DNA of 58,031 nt from the NCBI GenBank assembly GCA_004558035.1, contig SFEJ01000012.1:1-58031 (forward strand), read 5' to 3'. Positions 15,332 through 24,361 of this stretch are shown here, one piece after another (the first letter of the stretch is position 1; each line of letters begins with the position of its first letter). The DNA is from Opitutia bacterium (GTDB taxonomy: Bacteria; Verrucomicrobiota; Verrucomicrobiae; Opitutales; UBA953). The translations under genes were made by a program, and so were the position numbers. The notes under the pieces were generated by a model. The model saw only the letters and a program-made list of their open reading frames with translations. It was not told where the DNA came from and made no database searches.

Positions 15332-16534
15332 TTAAGAGGCTCTCGACGAAGCGACAGGAATGTCGCCTCCCCGGAAGAGCCGCGAGAGCCAACGGCGCAC
15401 GGGAACGTCGTAGAGCCGGAGCGCGAGCCACGCCAGCGCGATGCAGCCGAAATACAGCGCGAGCGCGCCGGGAAGCGACTGCGCGAAGGTGAGGTTTTCG
15501 TTCTTCACCCACGCGAAATAAAGGTAGATGAACGGGTAGTGCACGATGTAGAGCGGGTAGGAGATGTCGCCCAGGAAGGTGCACACGCGCGCGGTCGCTC
15601 TGCCGCCCGCCTTGCCCGAGGCGCCGAGCCACACGATCAGCGGGAACGCGACGACGCAGCACAGCAGGTCGTAGAGCCCGTTCTGCCACGGCGCCGCCTC
15701 CCCGCCGACGCGCGGGAACGCCGCGAGCGCGACGAACGCCGCCGCGCCGACCCAGAACGCGACTCCGCCGCGCACGCGCAGCGGACGGAAAATCCGCGCA
15801 ATCAGCAACCCCGCCGAAAACGAGAACGCGAGCCGCAGGAAGCCGCCCGCGAGATTGTTCGGCGTCATCGCGAAGCCGACGCAGACGTCGCCCGGCGCCG
15901 TTTCCGCAAGCCCGAACCAGGGCGCCGTCAGCGCGAACGCCGCGAGCCCGATTCCCGCCGCGACGGTCAGCGCCGCGAGCGCGAGCGTCGGCAGCCGCCG
16001 CACGACGAGCGCGTAGAGCACGTTGCCGACGTATTCGAAGAGCAGCGACCACGTCGGGCCGTTCAGCGGATACATTTCCGTCACGCCGCGGATTTCCGTT
16101 CCCGTGCCCGCGGGAATCATCAGCGCGTTCATCAGCGTCGCGACGAGCAGCGCGGCGACGGAAATCTTCGAGACGTCCCAGAACTCGCAGCCCTGCGTGT
16201 AGAACATCGCCCCGCCGATGAGCGCGCCGAGCACGACGAGCGGCTGCAGCCGGATCAGGCGGCGCCTGAAGAACCCGCCGACGCTCAGCGTTCCCGCGCG
16301 CAGGCGCTCGTCATACGCGTAGCCGACGACGAAGCCCGACAGAATGAAAAAAAAGTCCACCGCGAGGTAGCCGTGATTGACGCGCTGGTCGAAATGGCTC
16401 GTCGCGAACGCTTCGAATATGTGAAACCAGACGACGGTGAGCGCCGCGACGCCGCGCAGCCCGTCGAGCAGCGCGTAGTGCGGTTTCGTGTCCGCAAACG
16501 CCGCCGCGGAAGTTTCGGGAAGGGGATTTTTCAT
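15332..16534 (-). CDS. Acyltransferase 3 family membrane protein
   Basis: A 400-residue inner-membrane acyltransferase of the OafA/acyltransferase-3 family, which O-acylates surface sugars or other extracytoplasmic acceptors. The N-terminal signature ALLDGLRGVAALTVVWFHIFEA includes the conserved His, NHGYLAVDFFFILSGFVVGYAY is the second family motif, and FFRRRLIRLQPLVVLG follows. About ten hydrophobic segments run to the C-terminus, ending in LRLYDVPVRRWLSRLFR. The length fits the core family without a periplasmic SGNH domain. No polysaccharide genes are adjacent, so the acceptor is unknown. Confidence 0.92.
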   Translation of the reverse strand: MKNPLPETSAAAFADTKPHYALLDGLRGVAALTVVWFHIFEAFATSHFDQRVNHGYLAVDFFFILSGFVVGYAYDERLRAGTLSVGGFFRRRLIRLQPLVVLGALIGGAMFYTQGCEFWDVSKISVAALLVATLMNALMIPAGTGTEIRGVTEMYPLNGPTWSLLFEYVGNVLYALVVRRLPTLALAALTVAAGIGLAAFALTAPWFGLAETAPGDVCVGFAMTPNNLAGGFLRLAFSFSAGLLIARIFRPLRVRGGVAFWVGAAAFVALAAFPRVGGEAAPWQNGLYDLLCCVVAFPLIVWLGASGKAGGRATARVCTFLGDISYPLYIVHYPFIYLYFAWVKNENLTFAQSLPGALALYFGCIALAWLALRLYDVPVRRWLSRLFRGGDIPVASSRAS

Positions 16535-16761
16535 GCGTTCACCTTAAACCGCGCCGCGCCCGCCTTACAAACGAAAGTTTGATAAAGAAGAGCTTAAAGC
16601 TTAAAGGGAAGTTCGCGCGGGCAGATTCCGAGGGCAAGCGGGACGCTCGCCCTCCTTTTCGTTCCCGCGACGCCGAATGAAAAACTCTTTTTCCGCTTCT
16701 GTTCCTTCCCGGTTCAAAAAATTCGGCGGCGCGGTTTTCTTCGCGTGCTTTGCGTTTGAAA

Positions 16762-16790
16762 TTGCGCCGTTCCCGCGAAAGGGGCAAAAT
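16762..16790 (+). promoter_or_regulatory. Candidate sigma70-type promoter of gpmI
   Basis: TTGCGC (16762-16767), 17 bases, CAAAAT (16785-16790). The ATG of gpmI is only 11 bases beyond the -10, so the transcript would have almost no leader. The spacer contains a CGTTCCCGC word. Confidence 0.45.
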
Positions 16791-16801
16791 CGTCGGTACT
16801 T

Positions 16802-18373
16802 ATGAGCAAAACAGTTCTACTCGTCATCCGAGACGGTTGGGGAGCCAACCACAACAAGGAACAGGACAAATACAACGCGCTGAAAATCGCGGACATCCCG
16901 TTCTCGAACAAACTTTCCGCCGAATGGCCGCGCACGGAAGTCGCCGCGCACGGTCCCGCGGTCGGTCTGCCCGAAGGCATCATGGGCAACTCCGAAGTCG
17001 GCCACCAGAACATCGGCGCCGGGCGCATCGTTCCGCAGGAAATCATGCGCATCGACCTCGGGCTCACCGACGAGGGCATGAAGAACAACGCCGTCCTCCA
17101 GGCCGCGTTCGGAAACGTCGTCAAGACCGGCGGCGCGCTTCACCTGATGGGCCTCGCGAGCGCCGCCGGCGTGCATTCGACGCTCCCGCACCTCTACGGG
17201 CTCATCCGCGGCGCGAAGGCGGCGGGCGTGAAGAACGTCTGCATCCACGCGTTCATGGACGGCCGCGACTCGCCGCCGACCTCGGGCGTCGGCTTTATCA
17301 AGGAAATCGAAGACAAGTGCGCCGAAATCGGGCTGGGAAAAATCGCCACCGTCGCCGGACGCTTCTGGGCGATGGACCGCGACAACCGCTGGAACCGCGT
17401 CGAGAAGGCGTACAAGTGCCTCGTCGGCGAAGACGCGCTGACCGCCGAATCCGCGACCGCCGCCGTCGAGTGGTATTATAAGAATCCGTCCTCGGATTCC
17501 GAACAGGGCGACGAGTTCGTGCTCCCGACCCGCATCGTCAAGGACGGCGCTCCCGTGGGGAAAATCGCCGACGGCGACAGCGTCATCTTCTTCAATTTCC
17601 GCGGCGACCGCCCGCGCGAGCTCACGCACGCGTTCATCGACGATTCGTTCGACGGCTTCGCGCGCGCGAAGAAGCTCGACATCTACTACGCCACGATGAC
17701 GGAATACCAGAAGGGGCTCTGCCCGAACGTCGTGTTCCCGAAGCCCGCGCCGATGGTCAACATTCTCGGCGACTGGATCGCGAAGCAGGGACTGAAGCAG
17801 TTCCGCACGGCGGAAACGGAAAAGTTCCCGCACGTCACGTTCTTCTTCAACGACTACCGCGACGAGCCGTTCCCGGGCGAAGAGCGCGGGCTCATTCCCT
17901 CGCCCAAGGAAGTCGCCACCTACGACCAGAAGCCGGAAATGTCCGCCGAAGGCGTGTGCCAATCCACGATCGACGCGCTGCGCAGCGGCAAGTACGCGCT
18001 CATCGTCACCAACTTCGCGAACCCCGACATGGTCGGTCACACGGGCAAGCAGCCCGCGATCATCAAGGCGGTCGAAACCGTGGACAAGTGCCTCGAGCGC
18101 ATCTGCGCCGTCGCCGACGAGTGCGGCGTGGACATGCTCGTCACCGCCGACCACGGGAACGTCGATGAAATGTACGACGAGGCCACGCACGGCCCGCACA
18201 CGCAGCACACGCTCAACCCCGTCGAAGTCGTGCTCTACGGCAAGGGCGTGAAGGACGTGAAGCTGCGCCAAAACGGCGGCGCGCTCGGCGACATCGCCCC
18301 GACGCTGCTCGACATGATGGGCCTGCCCACGCCTCCGGAAATGACCGGCAAGTCGCTCATCGAGAAAGCTTAA
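16802..18373 (+). CDS. gpmI: 2,3-bisphosphoglycerate-independent phosphoglycerate mutase
   Basis: A 523-residue Mn-dependent glycolytic mutase interconverting 3- and 2-phosphoglycerate (EC 5.4.2.12). The alkaline-phosphatase-fold metal Asp is in LLVIRDGWG (D11) and the phosphorylated serine is S64 in MGNSEVGHQN. The second-domain landmarks are FMDGRDSPP, TVAGRFWAMDRDNRW and FNFRGDRPREL, and the C-terminal metal site is NFANPDMVGHTG and LVTADHGNVDEM. The ATG at 16802 has no Shine-Dalgarno. It is convergent with eno, the next enzyme of glycolysis, and the two genes are separated by paired terminators. Confidence 0.97.
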   Translation: MSKTVLLVIRDGWGANHNKEQDKYNALKIADIPFSNKLSAEWPRTEVAAHGPAVGLPEGIMGNSEVGHQNIGAGRIVPQEIMRIDLGLTDEGMKNNAVLQAAFGNVVKTGGALHLMGLASAAGVHSTLPHLYGLIRGAKAAGVKNVCIHAFMDGRDSPPTSGVGFIKEIEDKCAEIGLGKIATVAGRFWAMDRDNRWNRVEKAYKCLVGEDALTAESATAAVEWYYKNPSSDSEQGDEFVLPTRIVKDGAPVGKIADGDSVIFFNFRGDRPRELTHAFIDDSFDGFARAKKLDIYYATMTEYQKGLCPNVVFPKPAPMVNILGDWIAKQGLKQFRTAETEKFPHVTFFFNDYRDEPFPGEERGLIPSPKEVATYDQKPEMSAEGVCQSTIDALRSGKYALIVTNFANPDMVGHTGKQPAIIKAVETVDKCLERICAVADECGVDMLVTADHGNVDEMYDEATHGPHTQHTLNPVEVVLYGKGVKDVKLRQNGGALGDIAPTLLDMMGLPTPPEMTGKSLIEKA

Positions 18374-18397
18374 ATTAAGGCTTGGGGCTTAGAGAAG

Positions 18398-18435
18398 GCG
18401 TTCCCGCGGTTTTTCGCGGGAACGCTTTTCTTTTA
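18398..18435 (+). terminator. gpmI terminator made of an inverted motif pair
   Basis: Perfect 11-bp stem GCGTTCCCGCG/CGCGGGAACGC (18398-18408 and 18415-18425), 6-base loop, then TTTTCTTTT. Each arm is one copy of the genome-wide word. Confidence 0.9.
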
Positions 18436-18490
18436 CTCCTTACACCTTTCTTTTCCCCTGCTCCGCTCGGCGCGACGCGGCGTTCCCGCG

Positions 18491-18528
18491 CAAAAAAAAG
18501 CGTTCCCGGGACTGCTCCGCGGGAACGC
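18491..18528 (-). terminator. eno terminator made of an inverted motif pair
   Basis: Read on the minus strand, GCGTTCCCG (18528-18520) pairs with CGGGAACGC (18508-18500), followed by a run of eight T (complement of 18492-18499). A further motif copy lies directly beyond. Confidence 0.9.
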
Positions 18529-18549
18529 TCTTCTTTGAGCTTCGGGCTC

Positions 18550-19878
18550 TTACTTGTTGATGTCGCCGATCATCTTTCCGCCGAAGACGGCCGTGTCGCC
18601 GAGCTGTTCTTCGATGCGGATGAGCTGATTGTACTTGGCGATGCGGTCGGAGCGGCTCATCGAACCGGTCTTGATCTGACCCGCGTTCGTCGCGACCGCG
18701 ATGTCCGCAATCGTGGAGTCTTCCGTTTCGCCGGAGCGGTGCGAGATGACCGCCGTGTAGCGGTTGAACTGCGCCATTTCGACGGCGTCGAGCGTTTCCG
18801 TGAGGGAGCCGATCTGGTTGACCTTGACGAGGATCGAGTTCGCGACGCCGAGCTGGATGCCCTTCTTGAGGAACGTCGTGTTCGTGACGAAGAGGTCGTC
18901 GCCGACGAGCTGCGTCTTGGAGCCGAGCTTGTCCGTGAGCTTCTTCCACGTTTCCCAGTCGCCTTCCGCGCAGCCGTCTTCGATCGAGATGATCGGGTAG
19001 CTGGAGCAGAGGTCGGCGAGGAAGTCCACCATCTTGTCGCCCGAGAGCTTGCGGCCGTCGGACTTCTTGAAGATGTACTGCTTGGTCTTCGTGTCGTAGA
19101 ACTCGGAGGAGGCGACGTCGAGCGCGATGCAGATGTCCTTGCCGAACTTGTAGCCCGCGTCCTTGACCGCAGCGGCGATCGTGTCGAGCGCGTCTTCGAC
19201 GGAGTTCAGGCGCGGGGCGAAACCGCCTTCGTCGCCGACCGCCGTGTCGAGTCCGCGTTTCTTGAGGACGCTCTTGAGCGCGTGGAACGTTTCAGCGCCC
19301 ATCTGGACCGCCTGGCGGATGCTCTTGGCGCCGACCGGCATGATCATGAATTCCTGGAAGTCGATCGGAGCGTCGGAGTGCGCGCCGCCGTTGATGATGT
19401 TCATCATCGGGACCGGGAGCACCTTCGCGTTCGGGCCGCCGAGGTACTTGTAGAGCGGCTGGCCGCACGCTTCCGCCGCCGCCTTCGCGACCGCGAGGGA
19501 GACGCCGAGAACGGCGTTCGCGCCGAGCTTGGACTTCGTCTTCGTGCCGTCGAGCGCAAGCATCGCGGCGTCGACCGCCGGCTGATCGAGCGCGTCGAAA
19601 CCGACGAGTTCCGGAGCGATGATTTCATTCACGTTCGCGACGGCCTTGAGCACGCCCTTGCCGCCGAAACGCTTCTTCGGGTCGACGCCCTTCGCGAACT
19701 GCTTCGCGGGAACGCCGCCGTCGCGGAGTTCGAGCGCTTCGTTCACGCCCGTGGAAGCTCCCGAAGGAACCGCCGCGCGACCGATGGCGCCGCAGGAGAG
19801 TTCGACGTCGACTTCGACCGTCGGGTTACCGCGAGAATCGATGATTTCGCGACCTTTGATGTCAATGATGGTGGACAT
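18550..19878 (-). CDS. eno: Enolase
   Basis: A 442-residue glycolytic enzyme (EC 4.2.1.11) converting 2-phosphoglycerate to phosphoenolpyruvate. The N-terminus MSTIIDIKGREIIDSRGNPTVEVDV is typical; the catalytic and Mg segments are NIINGGAHSDAPIDFQEFMIMPVG, VGDEGGFAP, CIALDVASSEF, ISIEDGCAEGDWETW and LVGDDLFVTN, with the lysine region SILVKVNQIGSLTET and SHRSGETEDSTIAD. Full length. A good promoter lies about 60 bases upstream. The leader has no Shine-Dalgarno. Confidence 0.98.
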   Translation of the reverse strand: MSTIIDIKGREIIDSRGNPTVEVDVELSCGAIGRAAVPSGASTGVNEALELRDGGVPAKQFAKGVDPKKRFGGKGVLKAVANVNEIIAPELVGFDALDQPAVDAAMLALDGTKTKSKLGANAVLGVSLAVAKAAAEACGQPLYKYLGGPNAKVLPVPMMNIINGGAHSDAPIDFQEFMIMPVGAKSIRQAVQMGAETFHALKSVLKKRGLDTAVGDEGGFAPRLNSVEDALDTIAAAVKDAGYKFGKDICIALDVASSEFYDTKTKQYIFKKSDGRKLSGDKMVDFLADLCSSYPIISIEDGCAEGDWETWKKLTDKLGSKTQLVGDDLFVTNTTFLKKGIQLGVANSILVKVNQIGSLTETLDAVEMAQFNRYTAVISHRSGETEDSTIADIAVATNAGQIKTGSMSRSDRIAKYNQLIRIEEQLGDTAVFGGKMIGDINK

Positions 19879-19935
19879 AATTTTTTGTGGTTGAAAAAAG
19901 GTTTTGCGCTTGAAAAGGAGTTTGAATGTTCCGCG

Positions 19936-19964
19936 AGAATAAATTTCGCTCCCGCGGAAATCAA
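19936..19964 (-). promoter_or_regulatory. Candidate sigma70 promoter of eno
   Basis: On the minus strand TTGATT (19964-19959), 17-base spacer, TATTCT (19941-19936), about 58 bases before the eno ATG. Good match and spacing. Confidence 0.6.
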
Positions 19965-20013
19965 GCGGGAACGCGCGCGGAGGCGCGGAATTTCGCGGCT
20001 CGGGAACGCACCG

Positions 20014-20904
20014 TCACTTTTTCGGGTCGAACGCGTCGCGCAGCGCATCGCCGAAAAGATTCAGCGCGAAGAGCGTCGAGGCGAAGAAGAGCCCGGGGAA
20101 GATCAGCAGCCACGGATAGTCCGCCATCGAGTCCGCGCCTTCCTTGATCATGAGACCCCACGACGTCATCGGCGGCTTCACGCCCAGTCCGAGAAAGCTG
20201 ATGAAGGCTTCGAGCAACATCACGCCCGGCACCGTCAGCGTCGCGTACACGATCACCGTGCCGAGCACGTTGGGCAACAGGTGGCGCGTCATGATTTTTG
20301 TAGTGGACTGGCCCATACAGACGGCGGCCTCGACGAACGCCTGCGTGCGCAGCTCCCGCACCTGATTGCGGACGATGCGCGCCATCGTCAGCCACGAGAT
20401 CGCGCCGATCGCCACGTAAATCAGCCGCATGTCCTGTCCGAAGACGACCGTGAGCAGAATCACGAACAGCGTGAACGGCAGCGCGTAAAGCGCGTCCACG
20501 ACGCGCATCATCAGCGAGTCGCGCGCGCCGCCGACGTAGCCCGCCGCCATGCCGTAGGCGACGCCGATGACGCACGAGACGAACGTCGCGATCAGCCCGA
20601 CGCGTAGCGAGACGCTCCCGCCGTAGAGCAGCCGCGAAAGCACGTCGCGCCCGAGCGTGTCCGTGCCGAGCCAATGCTCCGCGGACGGTCCCGCCGGTCC
20701 GAGCGCGAGATCCTGCGCCTCGAACGGGAACGGCGCGATCCACGGCGCGCACGCGCACGCGAGCGTCATCGCCGCGGCGAAGACGCCCGCCGCCACGCCC
20801 GCGCGGTTCGCAAAGAAGCGCTCGCGGGAACGCTTCCACGGCGAGACCGGAGCGCCCGCGAAACGCGCGTCCGAAACGGCGCCGTTCTGTTTTTCCGTTT
20901 TCAC
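20014..20904 (-). CDS. ABC transporter permease, OppC/DppC type
   Basis: A 296-residue inner-membrane permease of peptide/nickel-type ABC importers. The N-terminal OppC-N segment (NRAGVAAGVFAAAMTLACACAPWIAP) is followed by HWLGTDTLGRDVLSRLLYGGSVSLRVGL, the OppC signature, then about five membrane segments with the EAA-type loop EAAVCMGQSTTKIMTRHLLPN. The C-terminal GLGVKPPMTSWGLMI and LNLFGDALRDAFDP are also typical. OppA, OppB, OppD and OppF homologues are not beside it, so it stands alone here and must pair with subunits elsewhere, or be the end of a broken operon. Peptide substrate is inferred from family only. Confidence 0.93.
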   Translation of the reverse strand: MKTEKQNGAVSDARFAGAPVSPWKRSRERFFANRAGVAAGVFAAAMTLACACAPWIAPFPFEAQDLALGPAGPSAEHWLGTDTLGRDVLSRLLYGGSVSLRVGLIATFVSCVIGVAYGMAAGYVGGARDSLMMRVVDALYALPFTLFVILLTVVFGQDMRLIYVAIGAISWLTMARIVRNQVRELRTQAFVEAAVCMGQSTTKIMTRHLLPNVLGTVIVYATLTVPGVMLLEAFISFLGLGVKPPMTSWGLMIKEGADSMADYPWLLIFPGLFFASTLFALNLFGDALRDAFDPKK

Positions 20905-21141
20905 TCTGGCGCGCGATTATCGCGCGTCGCCCCGCCTTTCGCGAGCGAGAAAAAAGGCTTTTCGCGGACGAAGTTTCCGGAGGCGCGGCGCGCCGGAGGA
21001 CGGAGGTCCGGAAAACATATGCGGATTTCAACGACGTTTTCGGGCGGCGCGCCGCCGCGAAATTTCATGAAGTTCTAACGTTCCCGCAACACGCCCCGAA
21101 CACGCGTCGCGTAAGCTCTGCGGCACAATCATTCATAACCC

Positions 21142-22326
21142 ATGAAAAACAAAATGAACATCCAGACGTTAATCACGGCTTCGGCGCTCCTCGCAGGCGT
21201 CGCGACCGTCCAGGCCGCCGCCGAAGCTCCCGCGCAGGGCGTTCCCGCGAAGGCCACCGACGAGGGAATCACGATCAGGCTTCCCGACTTGAAGAAGGCC
21301 GCCGAGAACGCGAAGATCAAAGTCTCCGGCTACGCGCAGGCGCAGTACATCTACGCCGACAGCAAGAACAACAATCACAACGCGAACTCGGGCTTCGACA
21401 TCCGCCGCGCGGCGATTTCCGTCAAAGGCGAGCTCACCGATGACTGGTCCGCGGAGGTCGGCTTCGAAATCGACAGCGGCGACAAAGGCGGCAAGCTCGG
21501 CGCGGAAAACAGCACGATCTTCGTCGACAAGGCGATCATCTCCTACAAGACGGACTTCGGCAAGCTGACCGCCGGCTATCAGAAACCCGCCTTCGTCATG
21601 GAAGAATACCAGTCCTCCAAGACGCAGCTCTGCATCGAGCAGTCGATCGCCACGGCGTACTTCACGAACCTCGCGGGCGGCTCGCTCGCCGGGCGCCACG
21701 GCGGCGTGTGGTGGGACGGCAAGGTCTCCGGCCTCAAATACGGCGTCGCGATCACCAACCAGTACAAGGAGGACATGAACAAGGACCAGAACGACGGCGT
21801 CGCCTTCTACGGCAACCTCGGTTACGAGTTCAAGAACGATTCGCTGAAGATCGAAGTCGGCGTGAACGGCGTCTACAATCCCGGCAACGACGACGAGGAC
21901 GCCGCGGTCGCCGGACTCGCGGGCGCGGTCTACGGGCTTGAGACCTTCGCGAAGATTTCTTCGGGCAGCTTCCAGGCGATCGTCGACGGGCTTTACGCGG
22001 ACGGCGACGACGACGTCATGAGGGACTCCGTGTTCGGCGTGAACGGCACGCTCGCCTATCGCTTCGAAAGCGGGATCGAGCCGGTCGTGCGCGTCTCCTA
22101 CCTCGACGCGGGCGACAACAAGAACATCGACCCGAGCAAGCTGAAGTTCGTCCCGACCGACGGTTCGAAGGACTACGATTCCGCCTGCGGCGTGTACGTC
22201 GGCGCGAACTTCTACGCGAACAAGTACATCAAGATTTCCGCCGGCTACGAATACACGAAATTCGACGGCGGCGCTCGCAGCGAAGACGTGAACGCGTTCC
22301 GTCTCCAGCTCCAGGCCTCCTTCTGA
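21142..22326 (+). CDS. OprP/OprO-type outer-membrane porin
   Basis: A 394-residue outer-membrane beta-barrel. The signal peptide is MNIQTLITASALLAGVATV with cleavage near QAAAEA, followed by a short coil-forming segment (LPDLKKAAENAKI). The barrel starts at VSGYAQAQYIYADS, then GFDIRRAAISVKGELTDDWSAEVGFEID, as in phosphate-selective porin O/P, and ends with the outer-membrane signal FRLQLQASF (terminal Phe). Alternating beta strands and Gly/Asp-rich loops run throughout. Specificity for phosphate cannot be claimed without the loop lysines. An in-frame upstream ATG (MKNK) is used. It ends at a motif-pair terminator, and its protein is Asn/Asp/Lys-richer than its neighbours. Confidence 0.88.
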   Translation: MKNKMNIQTLITASALLAGVATVQAAAEAPAQGVPAKATDEGITIRLPDLKKAAENAKIKVSGYAQAQYIYADSKNNNHNANSGFDIRRAAISVKGELTDDWSAEVGFEIDSGDKGGKLGAENSTIFVDKAIISYKTDFGKLTAGYQKPAFVMEEYQSSKTQLCIEQSIATAYFTNLAGGSLAGRHGGVWWDGKVSGLKYGVAITNQYKEDMNKDQNDGVAFYGNLGYEFKNDSLKIEVGVNGVYNPGNDDEDAAVAGLAGAVYGLETFAKISSGSFQAIVDGLYADGDDDVMRDSVFGVNGTLAYRFESGIEPVVRVSYLDAGDNKNIDPSKLKFVPTDGSKDYDSACGVYVGANFYANKYIKISAGYEYTKFDGGARSEDVNAFRLQLQASF

Positions 22327-22353
22327 GAACGCCCGACTCGGAAAGACGAAAAG

Positions 22354-22396
22354 AAAAAAGCGTTCCCGCGGGAAATCCCTGCGGGAACGCTTTTTC
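22354..22396. terminator. Bidirectional terminator from an inverted motif pair
   Basis: Perfect 10-bp stem GCGTTCCCGC/GCGGGAACGC (22360-22369 and 22381-22390) flanked by A and T tracts, between the porin (+) and the pseudopilin (-). Confidence 0.9.
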
Positions 22397-22425
22397 GTCC
22401 GCGGCGGCGGCGGAGAAGCGGCGGC

Positions 22426-23094
22426 TTACTGCTCGCCGAAGTTGACGATGTTGTCCGCGCGCGCGTCGGAGAAATAGTAGTCCGAGCCGTCGGGATTGAG
22501 CTCCGGCATGCCCGTCTTCTCCATGTCGCCGGCGAAGTAGTCTTCGTCCTCGACGGGCTCGTTGTATTCCGGGCCGGCGGAGATCAGCAGGAACGTCGTG
22601 CCGTTCCAGTCCTTCCCGGGCTTGCCGCCGGAAATGTAGTTGTAGCGGTAGCACCACGGATTGTCCCACGGGTCGAGAATCTGCGTCGCGTTCTCGACGC
22701 TGTCGTCGTCGAGCGTAAAGTCCGCCAGACTCAGGAACGGCCGCTTCTCCGCGCCGGAACGCCCGTCCGTGTAGTCGATCACCTGCATCTGCCCTTTGCG
22801 GCGGACGAGGATCTTGTCGCCGCGCAGAGAATCGACGAGCAGCTGCCGCCATTCGGTGTCGGAGCCCTCGCCTTCCGCCATCGGAAATTCGCCGTAAGTG
22901 TCCTTGAACTGGCTCAGCGCGAGCGTGAGCTTGTCGCGCTGCGTCTTCGCGTTCGCCGTCAGAATCGCGGTCTGCACGGGACCGAGCAGACCGACCGTGA
23001 CGGAGGCGAGCACGGCGATGACGGCGACGACGACGAGCACTTCCACGAGCGTGAAGGCGGAACGTTTTCTTGGGGCGGAAAATGAAGTTTTCAT
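22426..23094 (-). CDS. Type II secretion/type IV pilus-like pseudopilin
   Basis: A 222-residue prepilin-like protein. A short basic leader (MKTSFSAPRKRSA) is followed by the class III prepilin helix FTLVEVLVVVAVIAVLASVT with Glu at mature position 5; cleavage would be after Ala, where Gly is usual. The C-terminal domain has the GspG-type layout (KDTYGEFPM, DPWDNPWCYRYNY, LISAGPEYNEPVEDED, NIVNFGEQ). It would be processed by a prepilin peptidase and join a pseudopilus. No secretion or pilus assembly genes adjoin it. Given the uptake-like repeat, a role in a DNA-uptake pseudopilus is conceivable but unsupported; many Verrucomicrobiota carry such orphan pseudopilins. Confidence 0.87.
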   Translation of the reverse strand: MKTSFSAPRKRSAFTLVEVLVVVAVIAVLASVTVGLLGPVQTAILTANAKTQRDKLTLALSQFKDTYGEFPMAEGEGSDTEWRQLLVDSLRGDKILVRRKGQMQVIDYTDGRSGAEKRPFLSLADFTLDDDSVENATQILDPWDNPWCYRYNYISGGKPGKDWNGTTFLLISAGPEYNEPVEDEDYFAGDMEKTGMPELNPDGSDYYFSDARADNIVNFGEQ

Positions 23095-23209
23095 GCCCGC
23101 GAGACTAATCCCTTTTTCCGCGCGCGAAAAGCAGAAACTCGGCGCGCGCGGGAACGCCGCCGGGAAATAGGGATTTGCGTTCCCGCGCGGGATCGGAGAG
23201 AATGCTTTC

Positions 23210-24238
23210 GTGTCCAGACCTCCGTTCACCATTTCCGCGAAAGCGGTCAATCTGATCGCCGAAATCGCCGGTCGGCTCGGGCGCCGCGCCGAGCGCGCCG
23301 ACCGGACGGAGTCTCTGCGTCTGCGCAAGGCGAACCGCATCCGCACGATCCGCGCCTCGCTCGCGATCGAAGGCAACACGCTCACGGAAAGCCAGGTCAG
23401 CGCCGTTTTCGAAGGCAGACGCGTCGTCGCGCCGCCGCGGCAGATCCTCGAAGTCCGAAACGCAATCCGCGCCTACGAACTTTTCCCGACGCTCGATCCG
23501 TTTTCCGCGGACGATCTGCTCAAGGCGCACGGCGTGATGATGGAGGCGCTGACGGACGACGCGGGCGCGTTCCGCCGCGGGAACGTCGGCGTGTTCGCGG
23601 GAACGCGCGCGGTGCACGTCGCGCCTCCGGCGGACCGCGTGCCGTTTCTCGTCGAAGACCTTTTCCGCTGGCTCCGGACGTCCGTCGATCATCTGCTCGT
23701 CCGCAGCTGCGTCTTTCACTACGAGCTCGAATTCATCCACCCGTTCAGCGACGGGAACGGCCGCATGGGGCGGCTCTGGCAGTCGCTGATCCTCGGTCTG
23801 CTGGATCCGGTCTTCGAGCAGCTGCCGGTCGAAAATCTGGTGTACGCGCGGCAGAGCGATTATTACGACGCGATCAACCGCAGTACGGAAGGCGGCGACA
23901 GCGGGCCGTTCATCGATTTCATGCTCGGCGAAATCGCCGCCGCGCTGAACGCCGGGGAATTCCGCCCGTCCGTCGTTTCCGAAAGCGCCGCGGAATACGC
24001 GGCGAATGTCGGTGCAAACGTCGGAGAAAATGTCGGTGCAACCGAACGCCGCGTTCTGGCGATTCTCGCGGCGGACAAATACGCCACCGCGAAAAAAATC
24101 GCCGCCGAGCTCGGGAAAACTCAGCGGCAGGCGGAACGCGTTCTGAAAAAGCTCCGGGAAAAGGAGCTCATCCGCCGAATCGGTCCGGACAAGACCGGCT
24201 TCTGGGAAGTCCGCGGGAACGCCGTGCGAATTTTCTGA
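23210..24238 (+). CDS. Fic family protein with N-terminal inhibitory motif and C-terminal wHTH
   Basis: A 342-residue predicted AMP-transferase. The Fic core HPFSDGNGRMGR (177-188) is intact. Upstream, SLAIEGN (S50, E54, G55) matches the (S/T)xxxE(G/N) inhibitory helix, placing it in class II, where inhibition is intramolecular; no separate antitoxin gene adjoins. The C-terminus (ERRVLAILAADKYATAKKIAAELGKTQ) is a winged-helix DNA-binding domain, common in Fic/DOC regulators that may autoregulate. A linker repeat reads VGANVGENVGATE. It starts with GTG at 23210. Target protein unknown. Confidence 0.93.
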   Translation: MSRPPFTISAKAVNLIAEIAGRLGRRAERADRTESLRLRKANRIRTIRASLAIEGNTLTESQVSAVFEGRRVVAPPRQILEVRNAIRAYELFPTLDPFSADDLLKAHGVMMEALTDDAGAFRRGNVGVFAGTRAVHVAPPADRVPFLVEDLFRWLRTSVDHLLVRSCVFHYELEFIHPFSDGNGRMGRLWQSLILGLLDPVFEQLPVENLVYARQSDYYDAINRSTEGGDSGPFIDFMLGEIAAALNAGEFRPSVVSESAAEYAANVGANVGENVGATERRVLAILAADKYATAKKIAAELGKTQRQAERVLKKLREKELIRRIGPDKTGFWEVRGNAVRIF

Positions 24239-24361
24239 AACGCTTTCGGCGATGCCGGGCGCAAAGCGCCTTCACGGCTCCGCGTCCCCGTCGCTCCGCC
24301 GGTCTTTCGTCTTCGAAAAATTTTGCTTTTCGCGGCGGGCGCGGGAGCATTGAATAGCGCC

